Source: Filomicrobium insigne (lineage in GTDB: Bacteria > Pseudomonadota > Alphaproteobacteria > Rhizobiales > Hyphomicrobiaceae). From it: DNA of 64,000 nucleotides. The position numbers and the translations under genes are program-made. The stretch is from contig NZ_FNJC01000002.1 of assembly GCF_900104305.1 (NCBI RefSeq), positions 62,001 through 126,000 of the forward strand. The letters are read 5' to 3'. The first letter of the stretch is position 1, and each line of letters begins with the position of its first letter. A model generated the notes under the pieces. That model searched no databases, had not been told where the DNA came from, and saw only the letters and a program-made list of their open reading frames with translations. This document shows, piece by piece, positions 53,543 through 63,171 of this stretch.

Positions 53543-53580
53543 GAGGGCTCGCAACCGATTCAATCTGGTTGCGAGCCCTC
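53543..53580. terminator. 14-bp perfect hairpin terminator
   Basis: GAGGGCTCGCAACC and GGTTGCGAGCCCTC with a ten-base loop, 28 bp after the small secreted gene and 35 bp before the desaturase stop. On the minus strand it is followed by TAATTGTTTTCG, so it could serve both convergent genes. Confidence 0.85.
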
Positions 53581-53614
53581 AGCTTATTTCCGGTCGCGAG
53601 CATTGCGGCCAATC

Positions 53615-55018
53615 TCAGTGATTGTTCAGAGATTCCTGCTTTTGAGCCGCAATCGCGTCCTTGTCGTTGACGCTGGCATATTCCAGCGTCGCGTCATCGA
53701 CATATGCCGTATTGCCGGAGGGCGCGAAATCAGGCCCGAGGACATCGACAATCGTTGGGTTATCCTGCGTTCCCTTGTGAAGCGACCAGCCTTCGACAAC
53801 CTGCGCACGCGATGAGTATTGCGCGTCCTTCTCAAGAAGCAGTTCGTGCAAACCCTTGAGCTTATAGTGGGGAACAGCCGCCATGAGATGGTGTGGCAAA
53901 TGGTAATCCATGCCAAACGGGAACACGGCATAACGCACGAACGGATTAACAAGGAAAATGCGCGAATTCGTATAACGACCCCGATCGGCATTGCCATGCT
54001 GGACCCACTCCCGCAGGATCATGAATAGCGGAAACGTCGAGAACAAGGGCAGGATCCAGAAAAGCCCGAAGTAGCCCCACATAGGCATACCGCCGCTGTA
54101 GTATTCCCCGAGGGTCAAACCGCTGTACAAAATAGCCATGAAGGACAAACGGCTGATAGCGGTCGCGCGATGCGAAATGATCGGGTCAAGCCGACTCTTC
54201 GCGAAGGCGTCGTCAGGGATCACAGCGTAGTAGACGACGAGCACAGCTGTAGCGACGACGATGATGCCCATCGCCCAAGCCGTCATGGAAGCTGAATCTG
54301 CGTATCCGAGCTCTCCCGCAGACGACAAAGCGATCACGGCGAAGGGCACCATTACGGCATAGAGCACACCCCAACGGATCGCCCAGGGCGAACCTGGAGA
54401 CTTAGGATCTGCATAGGGATTGGTGTCTACGCCCAAAGCGCTGTAGCGCGCGCGCGCCGCAATATAGCTAACCAAGAGAACGGGATTGAGCTGCCGGATA
54501 ATCCCCCAAACGAGATCGATGTGCGCAACAGGGAAATCCAACCAGTGACCGGAATCTTTGGCTTGCGAGAAATTCGGATCACGCTCCGGATCATTGACGA
54601 ATTGATGATGCGCAAGATGATGCAGCCGAAACGCATACGTAGACGTGTAAATCGGAAAGGCACCGAACCAATCCGAGGCCAGTTCGTTCAATTTGCGATT
54701 CTCAAAGAGAATAAAGTGCGTGCCTTCGTGCACAATTCCCCCGAGTTGGTGCTGGGAAGCCCCAATGACGAAAACCGCTACAACGACCATTGGAATATTC
54801 CACCACCATCCGAGTCCCTCCCACGCAACAACGGAGAAACTCCAGACTGTAAGAACAATAGTACCAATGATGATGGCCCATACCTGCGCGATGTACGCAA
54901 AGTTGGTGTAATTGTCGCGCTCTTTGAGCGACCGGATCACAGCACGATAATCGCGCTTCGTGTCCATATCTACGTCAGCATCAATACCGTTTTGGACGGC
55001 CGTGCTCTGAGATCCCAT
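53615..55018 (-). CDS. Membrane fatty acid desaturase
   Basis: A 467-residue di-iron membrane desaturase. The three His boxes are clear: HEGTH (in VHEGTHFILF), HHLAHHQF (HxxHH), and HLPHHLMAAVPHY near residue 370 (HxxHH). Pairs of membrane helices lie between them, as in acyl-lipid desaturases. The substrate and double-bond position are not readable. The C-terminal 90 residues are soluble. I chose ATG 55018; a GTG nine codons earlier is in frame. The gene is convergent with the small secreted gene and shares its terminator. Confidence 0.9.
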   Translation of the reverse strand: MGSQSTAVQNGIDADVDMDTKRDYRAVIRSLKERDNYTNFAYIAQVWAIIIGTIVLTVWSFSVVAWEGLGWWWNIPMVVVAVFVIGASQHQLGGIVHEGTHFILFENRKLNELASDWFGAFPIYTSTYAFRLHHLAHHQFVNDPERDPNFSQAKDSGHWLDFPVAHIDLVWGIIRQLNPVLLVSYIAARARYSALGVDTNPYADPKSPGSPWAIRWGVLYAVMVPFAVIALSSAGELGYADSASMTAWAMGIIVVATAVLVVYYAVIPDDAFAKSRLDPIISHRATAISRLSFMAILYSGLTLGEYYSGGMPMWGYFGLFWILPLFSTFPLFMILREWVQHGNADRGRYTNSRIFLVNPFVRYAVFPFGMDYHLPHHLMAAVPHYKLKGLHELLLEKDAQYSSRAQVVEGWSLHKGTQDNPTIVDVLGPDFAPSGNTAYVDDATLEYASVNDKDAIAAQKQESLNNH

Positions 55019-55084
55019 GACAGTACCCCGAGATCGTTTCTTCACTTCATTAGGCGCCGGGATTTGTGTCCCCGATCAGCGCCC

Positions 55085-55464
55085 TGGTCTAGCCCCATTA
55101 CATCAACGTCTTAAAACAAAATATTAAACCTGCATCTCATTAAATCACATGCTTGGCTTAACGTGCGGGCTCTTGCCGCATCAAAAACTCGTGTAGCTGC
55201 GCGTTCTAGCCTTCGGCATCTGCCGAAAGTTCCCAGATCAACAAAGTTGTACGCAGCACTAGCCCCTCGCATCGGGTAAAACCGCGTGTAAATGATGTTT
55301 GTTCCATCGCGGACAGACCATTCCAGACTTGGATTAAATGGCCCTTGCCATATTGAACCGCCATCCGCGGTTTTAAAACTTCTGCGACTCCGGCAAACGC
55401 AGTGCGAGAAAAAATCCTCTAGCGCGCATTCAAAACCGGCAATTAAAATGGGGGGCGGTAACGC
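55085..55464. other. 380-bp intergenic region before the aquaporin gene
   Basis: AT-richer than its surroundings and without a convincing gene. It should contain the promoters for the divergent desaturase and aquaporin genes. One perfect 7-bp hairpin (CTTCGGC/GCCGAAG, loop ATCT, 55211-55228) is present. I see nothing else. Confidence 0.5.
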
Positions 55465-56142
55465 ATGAATCTCAGGTCCATTTCAGCAGAACTTATCGGC
55501 TCGTTCAGTTGTGTTGCGGCGCTTTTCGCCGCCATCTTATTCGCGGAACCCGCTGGCGGCGGCCTCGTCGCGACGGCGCTGGCACCCGGTCTTGCATTTA
55601 TCGCCATGTCCTATGCCGTTGGCCACGTGTCCGGCGGCCACTTCAATCCCGCCGTAACACTGGGCCTCGTGGCGGGAGGGCGCTTTGCGCCCGCCCAGGC
55701 CCTTGGGTACATCGCAGCGCAACTGGTCGGCGCAATCGCAGCCGCAAGCTTGATCTATGTCATCCGGGCTGGAGCAAGCAGCGGCGACTGGCCAACGTTA
55801 TCCGCAGCCGCGAGTACTTTTGGCGGTAAGAGCCAGTTTTCGTTGATGAGTGTGATGCTTATCGAATGGCTAACGACAGCACTGCTCGTCATCGTCTTCA
55901 TGGGGGCCACATCCAGCACCGCGCCCTCAGGCGTCGCGCCCTTGGCGATCGGCTTTTCCATCACCATGTTCCACATAATGGCGTTGGCGGTGTCTAACGC
56001 TGCGCTTAATCCAGCGCGCGCTACGGCAGCGGCAATTTTCACTGACGCACATGCTCTGGCTCAGCTTTGGGTGTTTTGGGTTGCCCCAATTCTCGGAGCT
56101 GTGACGGGCGGCCTTATCGCCCGATGGCTTAACGAAGAATAG
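55465..56142 (+). CDS. Aquaporin-family channel (MIP)
   Basis: A 225-residue MIP protein with six helices and both NPA motifs: GHVSGGHFNPAVTLG (about residue 60) and SNAALNPARATAA (about 180). The presence of HFNPAV and LNPAR fits a water-selective AqpZ-like channel; selectivity is an inference. ATG 55465 is preceded by GGGGGGCGG. It stands alone between two intergenic regions. Confidence 0.93.
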   Translation: MNLRSISAELIGSFSCVAALFAAILFAEPAGGGLVATALAPGLAFIAMSYAVGHVSGGHFNPAVTLGLVAGGRFAPAQALGYIAAQLVGAIAAASLIYVIRAGASSGDWPTLSAAASTFGGKSQFSLMSVMLIEWLTTALLVIVFMGATSSTAPSGVAPLAIGFSITMFHIMALAVSNAALNPARATAAAIFTDAHALAQLWVFWVAPILGAVTGGLIARWLNEE

Positions 56143-56450
56143 CCACTCTAAAGAGCTTTATGGCTGCATGATTGATCCAGCATATGAAGCTGGGAAGCGA
56201 TTGATGACAATTCCGCAACGAAAATCCCGTGGCAAATAAGCATAAGATACGGGTTTTTCTTGCGTTGTTGAGGCCCATGTGCAATTGCCATTAACAACTC
56301 GGGCGCAGAGGGTAGACCAACATTTTCCCTTACCGAGACCTCAGCCTTCATATCGAATGCTCGCTTGTCTCAAAAAATTTCTGCGCTCCCGACGGCAGGT
56401 CCGTGTCGATTGTCCGGGCGTGCCACGTCCGAAATTGGAGTAAATGACTT
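56143..56450. other. 308-bp gap before rhlE-type gene
   Basis: No supported gene. A 67-codon minus-strand frame (56148-56351) has no ribosome site or family. The stretch should carry the promoter of the downstream helicase gene. A GGAG ribosome site lies at 56437-56440. Confidence 0.45.
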
Positions 56451-58040
56451 TTGACGACACTGACATTTGCTGAGCTCGGCCTGAGCCCAAAGGTCCAGGC
56501 GGCGGTCGATAGCTCAGGTTATACAACGCCGACACCCATTCAGGCGGCCGCTATTCCCGTTGCTATTCAAGGCCGCGATATACTCGGTATCGCACAAACC
56601 GGTACCGGCAAAACCGCATCTTTCACTTTGCCGATGATTTGCCGTCTTGAGACCGGACGAGCGCGTGCACGTATGCCGCGATCCCTGATCCTCGCGCCAA
56701 CCCGTGAACTTGCCGCACAGGTCGCACAAAGCTTCGAAAAATACGGCGCCAACAACAAGCTCAACTTGGCGCTGTTGATCGGCGGCGTCTCCATGGACGA
56801 GCAGACCAAAAAGCTAGATCGCGGCGTAGATGTCCTCATTGCCACGCCCGGCCGCCTGATAGACCATTTTCAGCGCGGCCGCGTCATGCTGATGGGTGTA
56901 GAAATACTCGTCATCGACGAAGCGGACCGCATGCTGGATATGGGCTTCATTCCCGATATCGAGAAAATCTGCAAACTCCTTCCGCCGCGCCGTCAGACGC
57001 TGTTCTTCTCTGCGACGATGCCACCAGAGATCACGCGCCTCGTGGATCAGTTCATGAATGATCCTATGCGCATCGAAGTGGCCAAGCCGGCAACCACCGC
57101 GACAACCATCACGCAGCTGTTCCGGTATTGCCCCGATGGCGAAGACTGGGCCAAACGCGAAGTCTTGCGCGAATTGATGCGCTCTGACGACGTGAAGAAC
57201 GCCATTGTCTTTTGCAACCGAAAACGCGATGTCGCCATTCTGCACAAGTCACTGCTGAAGCACGGTTTCAATGCCGGAGCGCTGCATGGTGACATGGACC
57301 AGAAGAGCCGCACCGAAACACTCGATAAATTCCGCTCTGGCGAAATCACAATTCTCGCAGCGAGCGATGTGGCTGCACGCGGGTTGGATATCCCGGCCGT
57401 TAGCCACGTTTTCAATTTTGATCTGCCCTGGCAATCCGACGATTACGTTCACCGCATTGGCCGAACGGGCCGGGCAGGCCGCGAAGGCAACTCAACGTCC
57501 CTCGTGACGTTCGAGGACCTGAAGCTCGTGAGCGACATTGAAAAGATCACCGGAACAACGGCGAATTGGATCGGCGAACCTCCCTCCGAGGAGGACATGG
57601 CCGACAGCTCTTCAAAGAAGCGCCGCCGCGCACGCGGTCAACGTTCCCCCGAGCGTGGACGTGGGAGCGGCAGAGGAGCTCCAAGACCGTCGCGCAGGAG
57701 TTCAAAAGACGAGCAAGCCGTGACCGAACAACCGGTCATGCTAGAAGAAACCGACGCCAAACAAAAGGTCTCAAAACCGAAGCGTGCGCGCAAGCCCGAT
57801 GCCCCGCCTAAGGCTGCCGCCAAAACCGAAGAGACCGCGTCAGAACCCATCAAAAAGACCGACAGCACCCAAAAGCGCCAACGCGCTATCGCGAAATCCA
57901 GCGACGGGAGCGACTTGGTAGCCCCTGCGCAGGGCTTCGCGGACAACATTCCGGCTTTCCTCCGTCGCCCGGTACGTCGGCCAAGCCGCACAGCGACCAC
58001 GAAGACCGACCCGGCCCGTGCAAAGGTGCCGAGCGAATAA
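56451..58040 (+). CDS. rhlE: DEAD-box RNA helicase, RhlE type
   Basis: A 529-residue DEAD-box helicase. TFAELGLSPKVQAAVDSSGYTTPTPIQ is the Q motif, AQTGTGKTASF motif I, PTRELAAQV motif Ia, VIDEADRMLDMGF motif II, FFSATMP motif III, and VHRIGRTGRAGREG motif VI. The C-terminal 140 residues are a Lys/Arg/Ala-rich tail that likely binds RNA. It remodels RNA, for example in ribosome assembly or decay. The start is TTG 56451 with GGAG ten bases upstream; an ATG at 56444 is out of frame and would give only nine codons, so TTG is the better call unless the sequence has an indel there. Confidence 0.9.
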   Translation: MTTLTFAELGLSPKVQAAVDSSGYTTPTPIQAAAIPVAIQGRDILGIAQTGTGKTASFTLPMICRLETGRARARMPRSLILAPTRELAAQVAQSFEKYGANNKLNLALLIGGVSMDEQTKKLDRGVDVLIATPGRLIDHFQRGRVMLMGVEILVIDEADRMLDMGFIPDIEKICKLLPPRRQTLFFSATMPPEITRLVDQFMNDPMRIEVAKPATTATTITQLFRYCPDGEDWAKREVLRELMRSDDVKNAIVFCNRKRDVAILHKSLLKHGFNAGALHGDMDQKSRTETLDKFRSGEITILAASDVAARGLDIPAVSHVFNFDLPWQSDDYVHRIGRTGRAGREGNSTSLVTFEDLKLVSDIEKITGTTANWIGEPPSEEDMADSSSKKRRRARGQRSPERGRGSGRGAPRPSRRSSKDEQAVTEQPVMLEETDAKQKVSKPKRARKPDAPPKAAAKTEETASEPIKKTDSTQKRQRAIAKSSDGSDLVAPAQGFADNIPAFLRRPVRRPSRTATTKTDPARAKVPSE

Positions 58041-58068
58041 ACGCGAAAGAGGAGCAAAACCGATTTCG

Positions 58069-58638
58069 CTAGAATGAGCTTCCCGGCTGCAGCAGGAATT
58101 CCGCTTCCTGCTCAGTAGAATCGCGCGCAAGAATCTTGTTGCGATGAGGAAACCGCCCGAAGCGGGCAATGACGTCCCGATGGGCGACGGCATATTGCGT
58201 ATAAACATCGTTCCCGAGCGCCCTGATTAGGGTAACGGCCTGCTCCTGATCGGCGATAGATTCACTGTGTTCAAAGGGCAAATACATAAAAACGCGTTGG
58301 TCGGTGCTTAAGCCATCGTCACGATCAAACCCGCGCGCAACGACGGCCTTGGCCAACCCGAGCGCACGTTCGTCATACGCAAAGGCACGCTCCGTACCCC
58401 GATATAAATTGCGCGGAAACTGATCGAGAGCGACAATCGCAGCAAGAGCAACATATGGGCTCGTCAGCAACACCGCATCAGGTTTACCGAAAATCTCGTC
58501 TGGAAGGTCTGAGAACTGCGAGACTATCTCCGCATCAACCTCAGTTGGAGGTTGGAACCAGTCTTTGGGACTGAGCGTATCGAACCAGAATTTGACGACC
58601 CTCTGTGCCCAGGAATCCTCGGCAATCTCCGAACCCAT
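58069..58638 (-). CDS. DUF924 family protein
   Basis: A 189-residue helical protein of the DUF924 family (FWFDTLSPKDWFQP, ALDQFPRNLYRGTERAFAYDERAL, FMYLPFEHSESIADQ, RFGRFPHRNKILARDSTEQEAEFL). It has a tetratricopeptide-like fold in homologues; function unknown. It is convergent with rhlE and separated from the upstream sufA-like gene by 30 bp on the same strand. Confidence 0.92.
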   Translation of the reverse strand: MGSEIAEDSWAQRVVKFWFDTLSPKDWFQPPTEVDAEIVSQFSDLPDEIFGKPDAVLLTSPYVALAAIVALDQFPRNLYRGTERAFAYDERALGLAKAVVARGFDRDDGLSTDQRVFMYLPFEHSESIADQEQAVTLIRALGNDVYTQYAVAHRDVIARFGRFPHRNKILARDSTEQEAEFLLQPGSSF

Positions 58639-58668
58639 TGCACGTGCTCCACGCCAAAGACCAGCAGG

Positions 58669-59058
58669 TCAGGAGACCTTCAAAGCCGCTAATTTGTCCG
58701 CGGCCGCAGGTGCCAGATTGACGCTTTCACCGCAGCCGCAGGCGCTTTGCTGATTGGGGTTGTTGAATACGAAACCGAATGAAAGCTTGTCCTGGACATA
58801 GTCCATCTCTGTGCCAAGCAAATACATAATGGCCATCGGCTCGATAAGCAGCTTCACGCCCTTGTCTTCCACAACCTCATCGAACTTGTCCTGAGATTCC
58901 GCCCAGGTCATCGTATATTCCATGCCTGCGCAGCCGCCCTTTTTTACGCCGAGCCGCAAGCCGACGATATTGGGCTTCTGAGCCATGATCTCGCTAACCC
59001 GCTTCGCGGCGGCATCAGTCAAGGTCATCACCTGAGGACGGGGTCTAGAGCTCGTCAT
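58669..59058 (-). CDS. sufA: A-type Fe-S carrier (SufA/IscA-like)
   Basis: A 129-residue A-type Fe-S assembly protein. The three cysteines are in KKGGCAGMEY (about residue 42) and ACGCGES near the C-terminus, as in SufA/ErpA/IscA. It transfers clusters to apoproteins. Start ATG 59058; the frame extends 19 codons upstream without support. It follows sufT-like, sufS and sufDCB on the same strand, completing the SUF cluster. Confidence 0.92.
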   Translation of the reverse strand: MTSSRPRPQVMTLTDAAAKRVSEIMAQKPNIVGLRLGVKKGGCAGMEYTMTWAESQDKFDEVVEDKGVKLLIEPMAIMYLLGTEMDYVQDKLSFGFVFNNPNQQSACGCGESVNLAPAAADKLAALKVS

Positions 59059-59124
59059 GATAGGTAAAATTCCAGTGCTAAATCCTGTATCGGCTACCTC
59101 TAATATAGGGGCCACAACCGGATT

Positions 59125-59592
59125 CTAAAACATGTTCAGCGCCAACCGGGCTTCGTCCGACATCCGGCTCATGTCCCAGGGCGGATCAAAGACGAGATTA
59201 ACCTTCACATCACCGACACCAGCCACAGCGCGCACGGCATTATCAACCCACTGAGGCATCTCGCCAGCCACGGGACATCCCGGTGCTGTGAGCGTCATAT
59301 CAATCTCCACGTCACGATTGTCGGCAATATCAACCCGATAGATCAGCCCAAGTTCGTAGATATCCGCTGGAATTTCCGGATCGTACACCGTCTTGAGCGC
59401 GGCCACCACGTTGGCCGTCATCTCGTCCAGTTCTTCCTGAGACAAAGACGACCCGGCAACCGGCGTTCCGCCATCCGCAACACTCGGCACAGAAGACTTC
59501 ACACCCGTTTCAGACACATCGCCCGGCTGCATTTCAGTCGCTTCCACGGATGGCGAAACCACGTCATCGGTGATTGACGTATCGTCCGTCAT
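59125..59592 (-). CDS. sufT: SUF system protein SufT-like (DUF59/MIP18 family)
   Basis: A 155-residue protein with a 55-residue flexible Ser/Glu-rich N-terminus followed by the DUF59 fold: VYDPEIPADIYELGLIYRVDIADNRDVEIDMTLTAPGCPVAGEMP, and a C-terminal VNLVFDPPWDMSRMSDEARLALNMF. The reactive Cys of the family (APGCPV) is present. It aids Fe-S cluster maturation. ATG 59592 is fixed by GGAGGTGAGG upstream. Next in the cluster after sufS. Confidence 0.92.
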   Translation of the reverse strand: MTDDTSITDDVVSPSVEATEMQPGDVSETGVKSSVPSVADGGTPVAGSSLSQEELDEMTANVVAALKTVYDPEIPADIYELGLIYRVDIADNRDVEIDMTLTAPGCPVAGEMPQWVDNAVRAVAGVGDVKVNLVFDPPWDMSRMSDEARLALNMF

Positions 59593-59608
59593 GTTCCTCA
59601 CCTCCAAT

Positions 59609-60874
59609 TCAAGCGAACAAGGCCCGGGCACGCTCAAGCGCTTCAGCAAGCGCATCGATTTCTGCCTTCGTGTTGTACATCGCAAAAGAGGCTCGACACG
59701 TTGCCGTCACCCCAATGCGCTCCATAAGCGGCTGTGCACAATGGTGCCCTGCACGCACCGCAATGCCCGACCGGTCAATAACCGTCGAAACATCATGCGG
59801 ATGCAGCCCCTCGACGCTGAAGGAGACGATCGCACCCTTGCCCGGTGCCGTACCATGGATCGTCAGCCAGTTGAACGGCGCCAACCGTTCCTTGGCGTAA
59901 GCCGCAAGCTCCGCTTCATGCGCAGCGATGCGATCGCGCCCCACATCCATCATGTAATTAAGCGCCGTACCGAGACCAATAGCCTCCACGATCATCGGCG
60001 TTCCCGCCTCGAACTTGTGCGGGCTCTGAGCATAGGTAACCTTGTCACGCGTCACGATCTCGATCATCTCGCCGCCGCCCTCGTAAGGCGGCATCCGATC
60101 GAGGTGTTCCGCCTTCGCGTAGAGTACTCCGATACCTGTAGGGCCGTATGTTTTGTGCCCCGTAAACGCGTAGAAGTCGCAGTCTAGATCCTGCACGTCC
60201 ACCGGCATGTGAACAGCCGCTTGACTGCCATCAACCAGCACCGGGATGCCACGGGCGTGCGCAATCTCGATCACCTGCTTGATTGGCACGATGGTCCCAA
60301 GCACGTTCGACATGTGCGTAATGGCGACCATCTTCGTCTTAGGCCCCAGAAGGGCTTCGAACTCATCAATTAGGAATGAACCGTCGTCTGCAATCGGCGC
60401 CCACTTCAGCACCGCGCCCCGGCGTTCCCGATGGTAGTTCCAGGGGACAATATTGGAGTGGTGCTCCATGATCGAGAGGACGATCTCATCGCCCTCGCCG
60501 ACCACCATGCCACCGAACGACTGAGCGACAAGATTGATCGCCCCGGTCGCATTTCGCGTAAAGATAATCTCGTCTGAACTCGGCGCGTTTAGGAATTTCC
60601 GAACCGTCTCACGCGCTTCCTCAAATTTGGCTGTCGCCGTGTTCGAGAGGTAATGCAGACCGCGATGCACATTCGCATATTCGAAGCGATAGGTGTGGTC
60701 CATCACCTCGATAACCTGACGGGGTTTCTGCGCCGAAGCCCCGTTATCAAGATAAACGAGCGGCTTGCCGTAAACATCACGACTCAGGATCGGAAAGTCG
60801 GCGCGAATTTTTTCGACGTCGTAACGGTGATCCTCTGCCGCTCCAACCGCTGCTGCTGTCGATTCACCGCTCAT
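59609..60874 (-). CDS. sufS: Cysteine desulfurase SufS
   Basis: A 421-residue PLP cysteine desulfurase that delivers sulfur for Fe-S assembly. VYLDNGASAQKPRQVI begins the fold, AFTGHKTYGPTGIGVLYAK carries the Schiff-base Lys, and RAGHHCAQPLMERIG carries the reactive Cys. It is of the group II (SufS) class. SufE or SufU, which usually accept its persulfide, are not in the window. Same strand as sufD upstream and sufT downstream. Confidence 0.96.
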   Translation of the reverse strand: MSGESTAAAVGAAEDHRYDVEKIRADFPILSRDVYGKPLVYLDNGASAQKPRQVIEVMDHTYRFEYANVHRGLHYLSNTATAKFEEARETVRKFLNAPSSDEIIFTRNATGAINLVAQSFGGMVVGEGDEIVLSIMEHHSNIVPWNYHRERRGAVLKWAPIADDGSFLIDEFEALLGPKTKMVAITHMSNVLGTIVPIKQVIEIAHARGIPVLVDGSQAAVHMPVDVQDLDCDFYAFTGHKTYGPTGIGVLYAKAEHLDRMPPYEGGGEMIEIVTRDKVTYAQSPHKFEAGTPMIVEAIGLGTALNYMMDVGRDRIAAHEAELAAYAKERLAPFNWLTIHGTAPGKGAIVSFSVEGLHPHDVSTVIDRSGIAVRAGHHCAQPLMERIGVTATCRASFAMYNTKAEIDALAEALERARALFA

Positions 60875-60929
60875 TCTGACCTCTCTGCTTTAGCGTTGTA
60901 TAAAAGCTGCGCTTGAATAGGGATTGCCA

Positions 60930-62255
60930 TCAGTCAGCTTGCAACCAACCGCGCGCAAACATCTTCAACGCTTCTGCAACGGGCTCGTCTTCCACCGTTT
61001 CAATTGCTTCGGCGATAAACGACTCCGTCAGCAACACACGCGCTTTCTCCTCGGGAATACCGCGGGATCGGCAGTAAAACAGCATCTCTTCATCGATTTC
61101 TGCAACCGTCGAACCGTGCCCACAAGCCACATCGTCGGCGAAGATCTCAAGCTCCGGCTTGGAATCGAATTCCGCATCCGGGGACAGCATCATGGCCTGT
61201 GCCATCTGCTTGCCGTCGGTCTTCTGAGCAGCCTGCTGCACGACGATCTTGCCCTGGAAGATGCCCCGGGCGTGCCCATCGAGAATACCCTTGAAAAGCT
61301 CCCGGCTTTCACATCCCGGCACAACGTGATCGACAACAAGCGTCGTATCGATGTGATCGCCACCGCGGCCCAGAAATGCGCCGGACAGATTGAGCTTGGC
61401 GTCCTCGCCATCGAAAGTCGCGAAGATCTGGTTCCGCGCCAACGCGATGCCCTGCGTCTGCTGGAAACCGCGATACTCGGCCTCTTTCCCGACCCGCACC
61501 ATCCAATTCGAAAGATGCGTCACCGCACCCTTGTCGACCGCGCACTTCACGTGCGTCACGTAAGCCTTGTCGCCAACAACGATCTCGCTGGCCGTATTGA
61601 TCTGTCCTTCGTCCGTAACGCCAGGCAACGAAACGAAAGCTTCGACGATCGTCACTTTGGCGCCTGCACCGACATCAATCACATGCCGGACGGTCGCGGA
61701 GAACGCTTCCTTCCCGGCACGTACGTGCACGATGAGCACTGGCTTGGCGAGCTCTGCGCCATCGTGAATACGGACAACAGCTCCGTCACTCATGAACGCG
61801 GTATTGAGCGCAAGAGTGGCATCGTCCTTGGGACCCGACGTGCGCGTCAGTCCGGTCTTGCTTTCGCCATTCACCAACGCTGAGGACAAGGGCGAAAACT
61901 CCAAGCCCTCGAGGTCCATTGGCGTCGAAAGTTTTGGCCGGTATGCGCCGTTGACGAATACGATCTTGTGCGCGTCGAGCGAGGCCAGCGATCCGAGCGC
62001 AACGATAACGTCCGCGATCGTCAACTCCGTGGAATCGCCGATACTCGGCGGAAGTGCTTCCTTCAGCACCTGCCGCAGATCGGTATACTTCCACTCCTCG
62101 ATACGCCGGTGCGGCAGTCCGAGATTTTCAAATCTATCCGCGGCTTCGCGACGCGCCTTCTGCACGTCTGCACCACCCGGCAAAGTGTCGGCGACAGACT
62201 GAAATGCCTCAAGCAAGCCTTGTTCGGCCTTCGTTTTCATCACTGCTAAATTCAT
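60930..62255 (-). CDS. sufD: Fe-S cluster assembly protein SufD
   Basis: A 441-residue SufD: GLPHRRIEEWKYTDLRQVL near the start, and the conserved beta-helix end GGDHIDTTLVVDHVVPGCESRELFKGILDG, ADDVACGHGSTVAEIDEEMLFYCRSRGIPEEKARVLL. With SufB and SufC it forms the SufBC2D scaffold on which clusters are built. Start ATG 62255 has GGGAGG upstream; sufC lies 79 bp further upstream. Confidence 0.96.
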   Translation of the reverse strand: MNLAVMKTKAEQGLLEAFQSVADTLPGGADVQKARREAADRFENLGLPHRRIEEWKYTDLRQVLKEALPPSIGDSTELTIADVIVALGSLASLDAHKIVFVNGAYRPKLSTPMDLEGLEFSPLSSALVNGESKTGLTRTSGPKDDATLALNTAFMSDGAVVRIHDGAELAKPVLIVHVRAGKEAFSATVRHVIDVGAGAKVTIVEAFVSLPGVTDEGQINTASEIVVGDKAYVTHVKCAVDKGAVTHLSNWMVRVGKEAEYRGFQQTQGIALARNQIFATFDGEDAKLNLSGAFLGRGGDHIDTTLVVDHVVPGCESRELFKGILDGHARGIFQGKIVVQQAAQKTDGKQMAQAMMLSPDAEFDSKPELEIFADDVACGHGSTVAEIDEEMLFYCRSRGIPEEKARVLLTESFIAEAIETVEDEPVAEALKMFARGWLQAD

Positions 62256-62334
62256 TCCGCGCCTCCCGCGCGCACCCGATTAGTAAATCCCGAACTCGGC
62301 TCACGCACGATGGTCGCTCCAACAGTCGCGCCCA

Positions 62335-63084
62335 TTAGGCAGCCTGGTATTCGGCGTAACCTGACTTCTCCAATTCAAGGGCCAGCTCTTTACCGCCCGA
62401 ACGCTGGATCTTGCCATCCGATAGAACGTGCACCTTGTCAGGCACGATGTGATTCAACAGACGCTGATAGTGCGTGATCACCAGCATCGAACGCTCAGGC
62501 GAACGCAGCGCATTCACACCATCGGAAACGACCCGCAGTGCGTCGATGTCGAGACCGGAATCCGTCTCGTCGAGTACGCATAGCGTCGGCTCCAGCAAAG
62601 CCATCTGCAGAATTTCGGAACGCTTCTTCTCACCACCGGAGAACCCGACGTTCACCGGCCTCTTCAGCATTTCCACATCGATATTGAGCTCAGCGCCCTT
62701 CTCCCGGACGAGCTTCATAAATTCCGGTGTCGTCAGCTCGGGTTGACCGCGCTTCGTGCGAACCGAATTAAGTGCTGTGCGCAGGAACGTAAGACCCGCG
62801 ACTCCCGGGATCTCCATAGGGTATTGGAACGCTAAAAACACACCTTCAGCCGCGCGCTCATCCGGCGACATATCCAGAATAGACTTGCCGTTCCAGAGGA
62901 TATCACCTTCGGTGACTTCGTAATCATCACGGCCCGCGAGGATGTATGCCAGAGTGGACTTACCCGACCCGTTGGGCCCCATGATCGCGTGGACTTCACC
63001 CGTTGGAACCGTCAGGTTGATCCCCTTCAGGATCGGCTTGTCCTCTTCGATGATCTTCGCATGCAAATTCTTGATCTCAAGCAT
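62335..63084 (-). CDS. sufC: Fe-S cluster assembly ATPase SufC
   Basis: A 249-residue ABC-type ATPase of the SUF scaffold: MGPNGSGKSTLAYILAGR (Walker A), NVGFSGGEKKRSEILQMALLEP (signature), CVLDETDSGLDIDAL (Walker B) and the His switch VITHYQRLL. It powers SufBC2D. The frame extends 26 codons upstream of ATG 63084 without family support. The small membrane-protein gene lies just upstream. Confidence 0.96.
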   Translation of the reverse strand: MLEIKNLHAKIIEEDKPILKGINLTVPTGEVHAIMGPNGSGKSTLAYILAGRDDYEVTEGDILWNGKSILDMSPDERAAEGVFLAFQYPMEIPGVAGLTFLRTALNSVRTKRGQPELTTPEFMKLVREKGAELNIDVEMLKRPVNVGFSGGEKKRSEILQMALLEPTLCVLDETDSGLDIDALRVVSDGVNALRSPERSMLVITHYQRLLNHIVPDKVHVLSDGKIQRSGGKELALELEKSGYAEYQAA

Positions 63085-63171
63085 TTTACAGTCTGTCTCC
63101 GTATCTAAGTCCTGAGTGGCGCGCTTCCATCGCGTCCGCACCAAATCCTTGCGCCGCACCAAGACGGCGGT

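Noticed and set aside
56148-56351. 67-codon minus-strand frame before rhlE
   Set aside because: No ribosome site, no family resemblance, no hydrophobic or motif structure of note.
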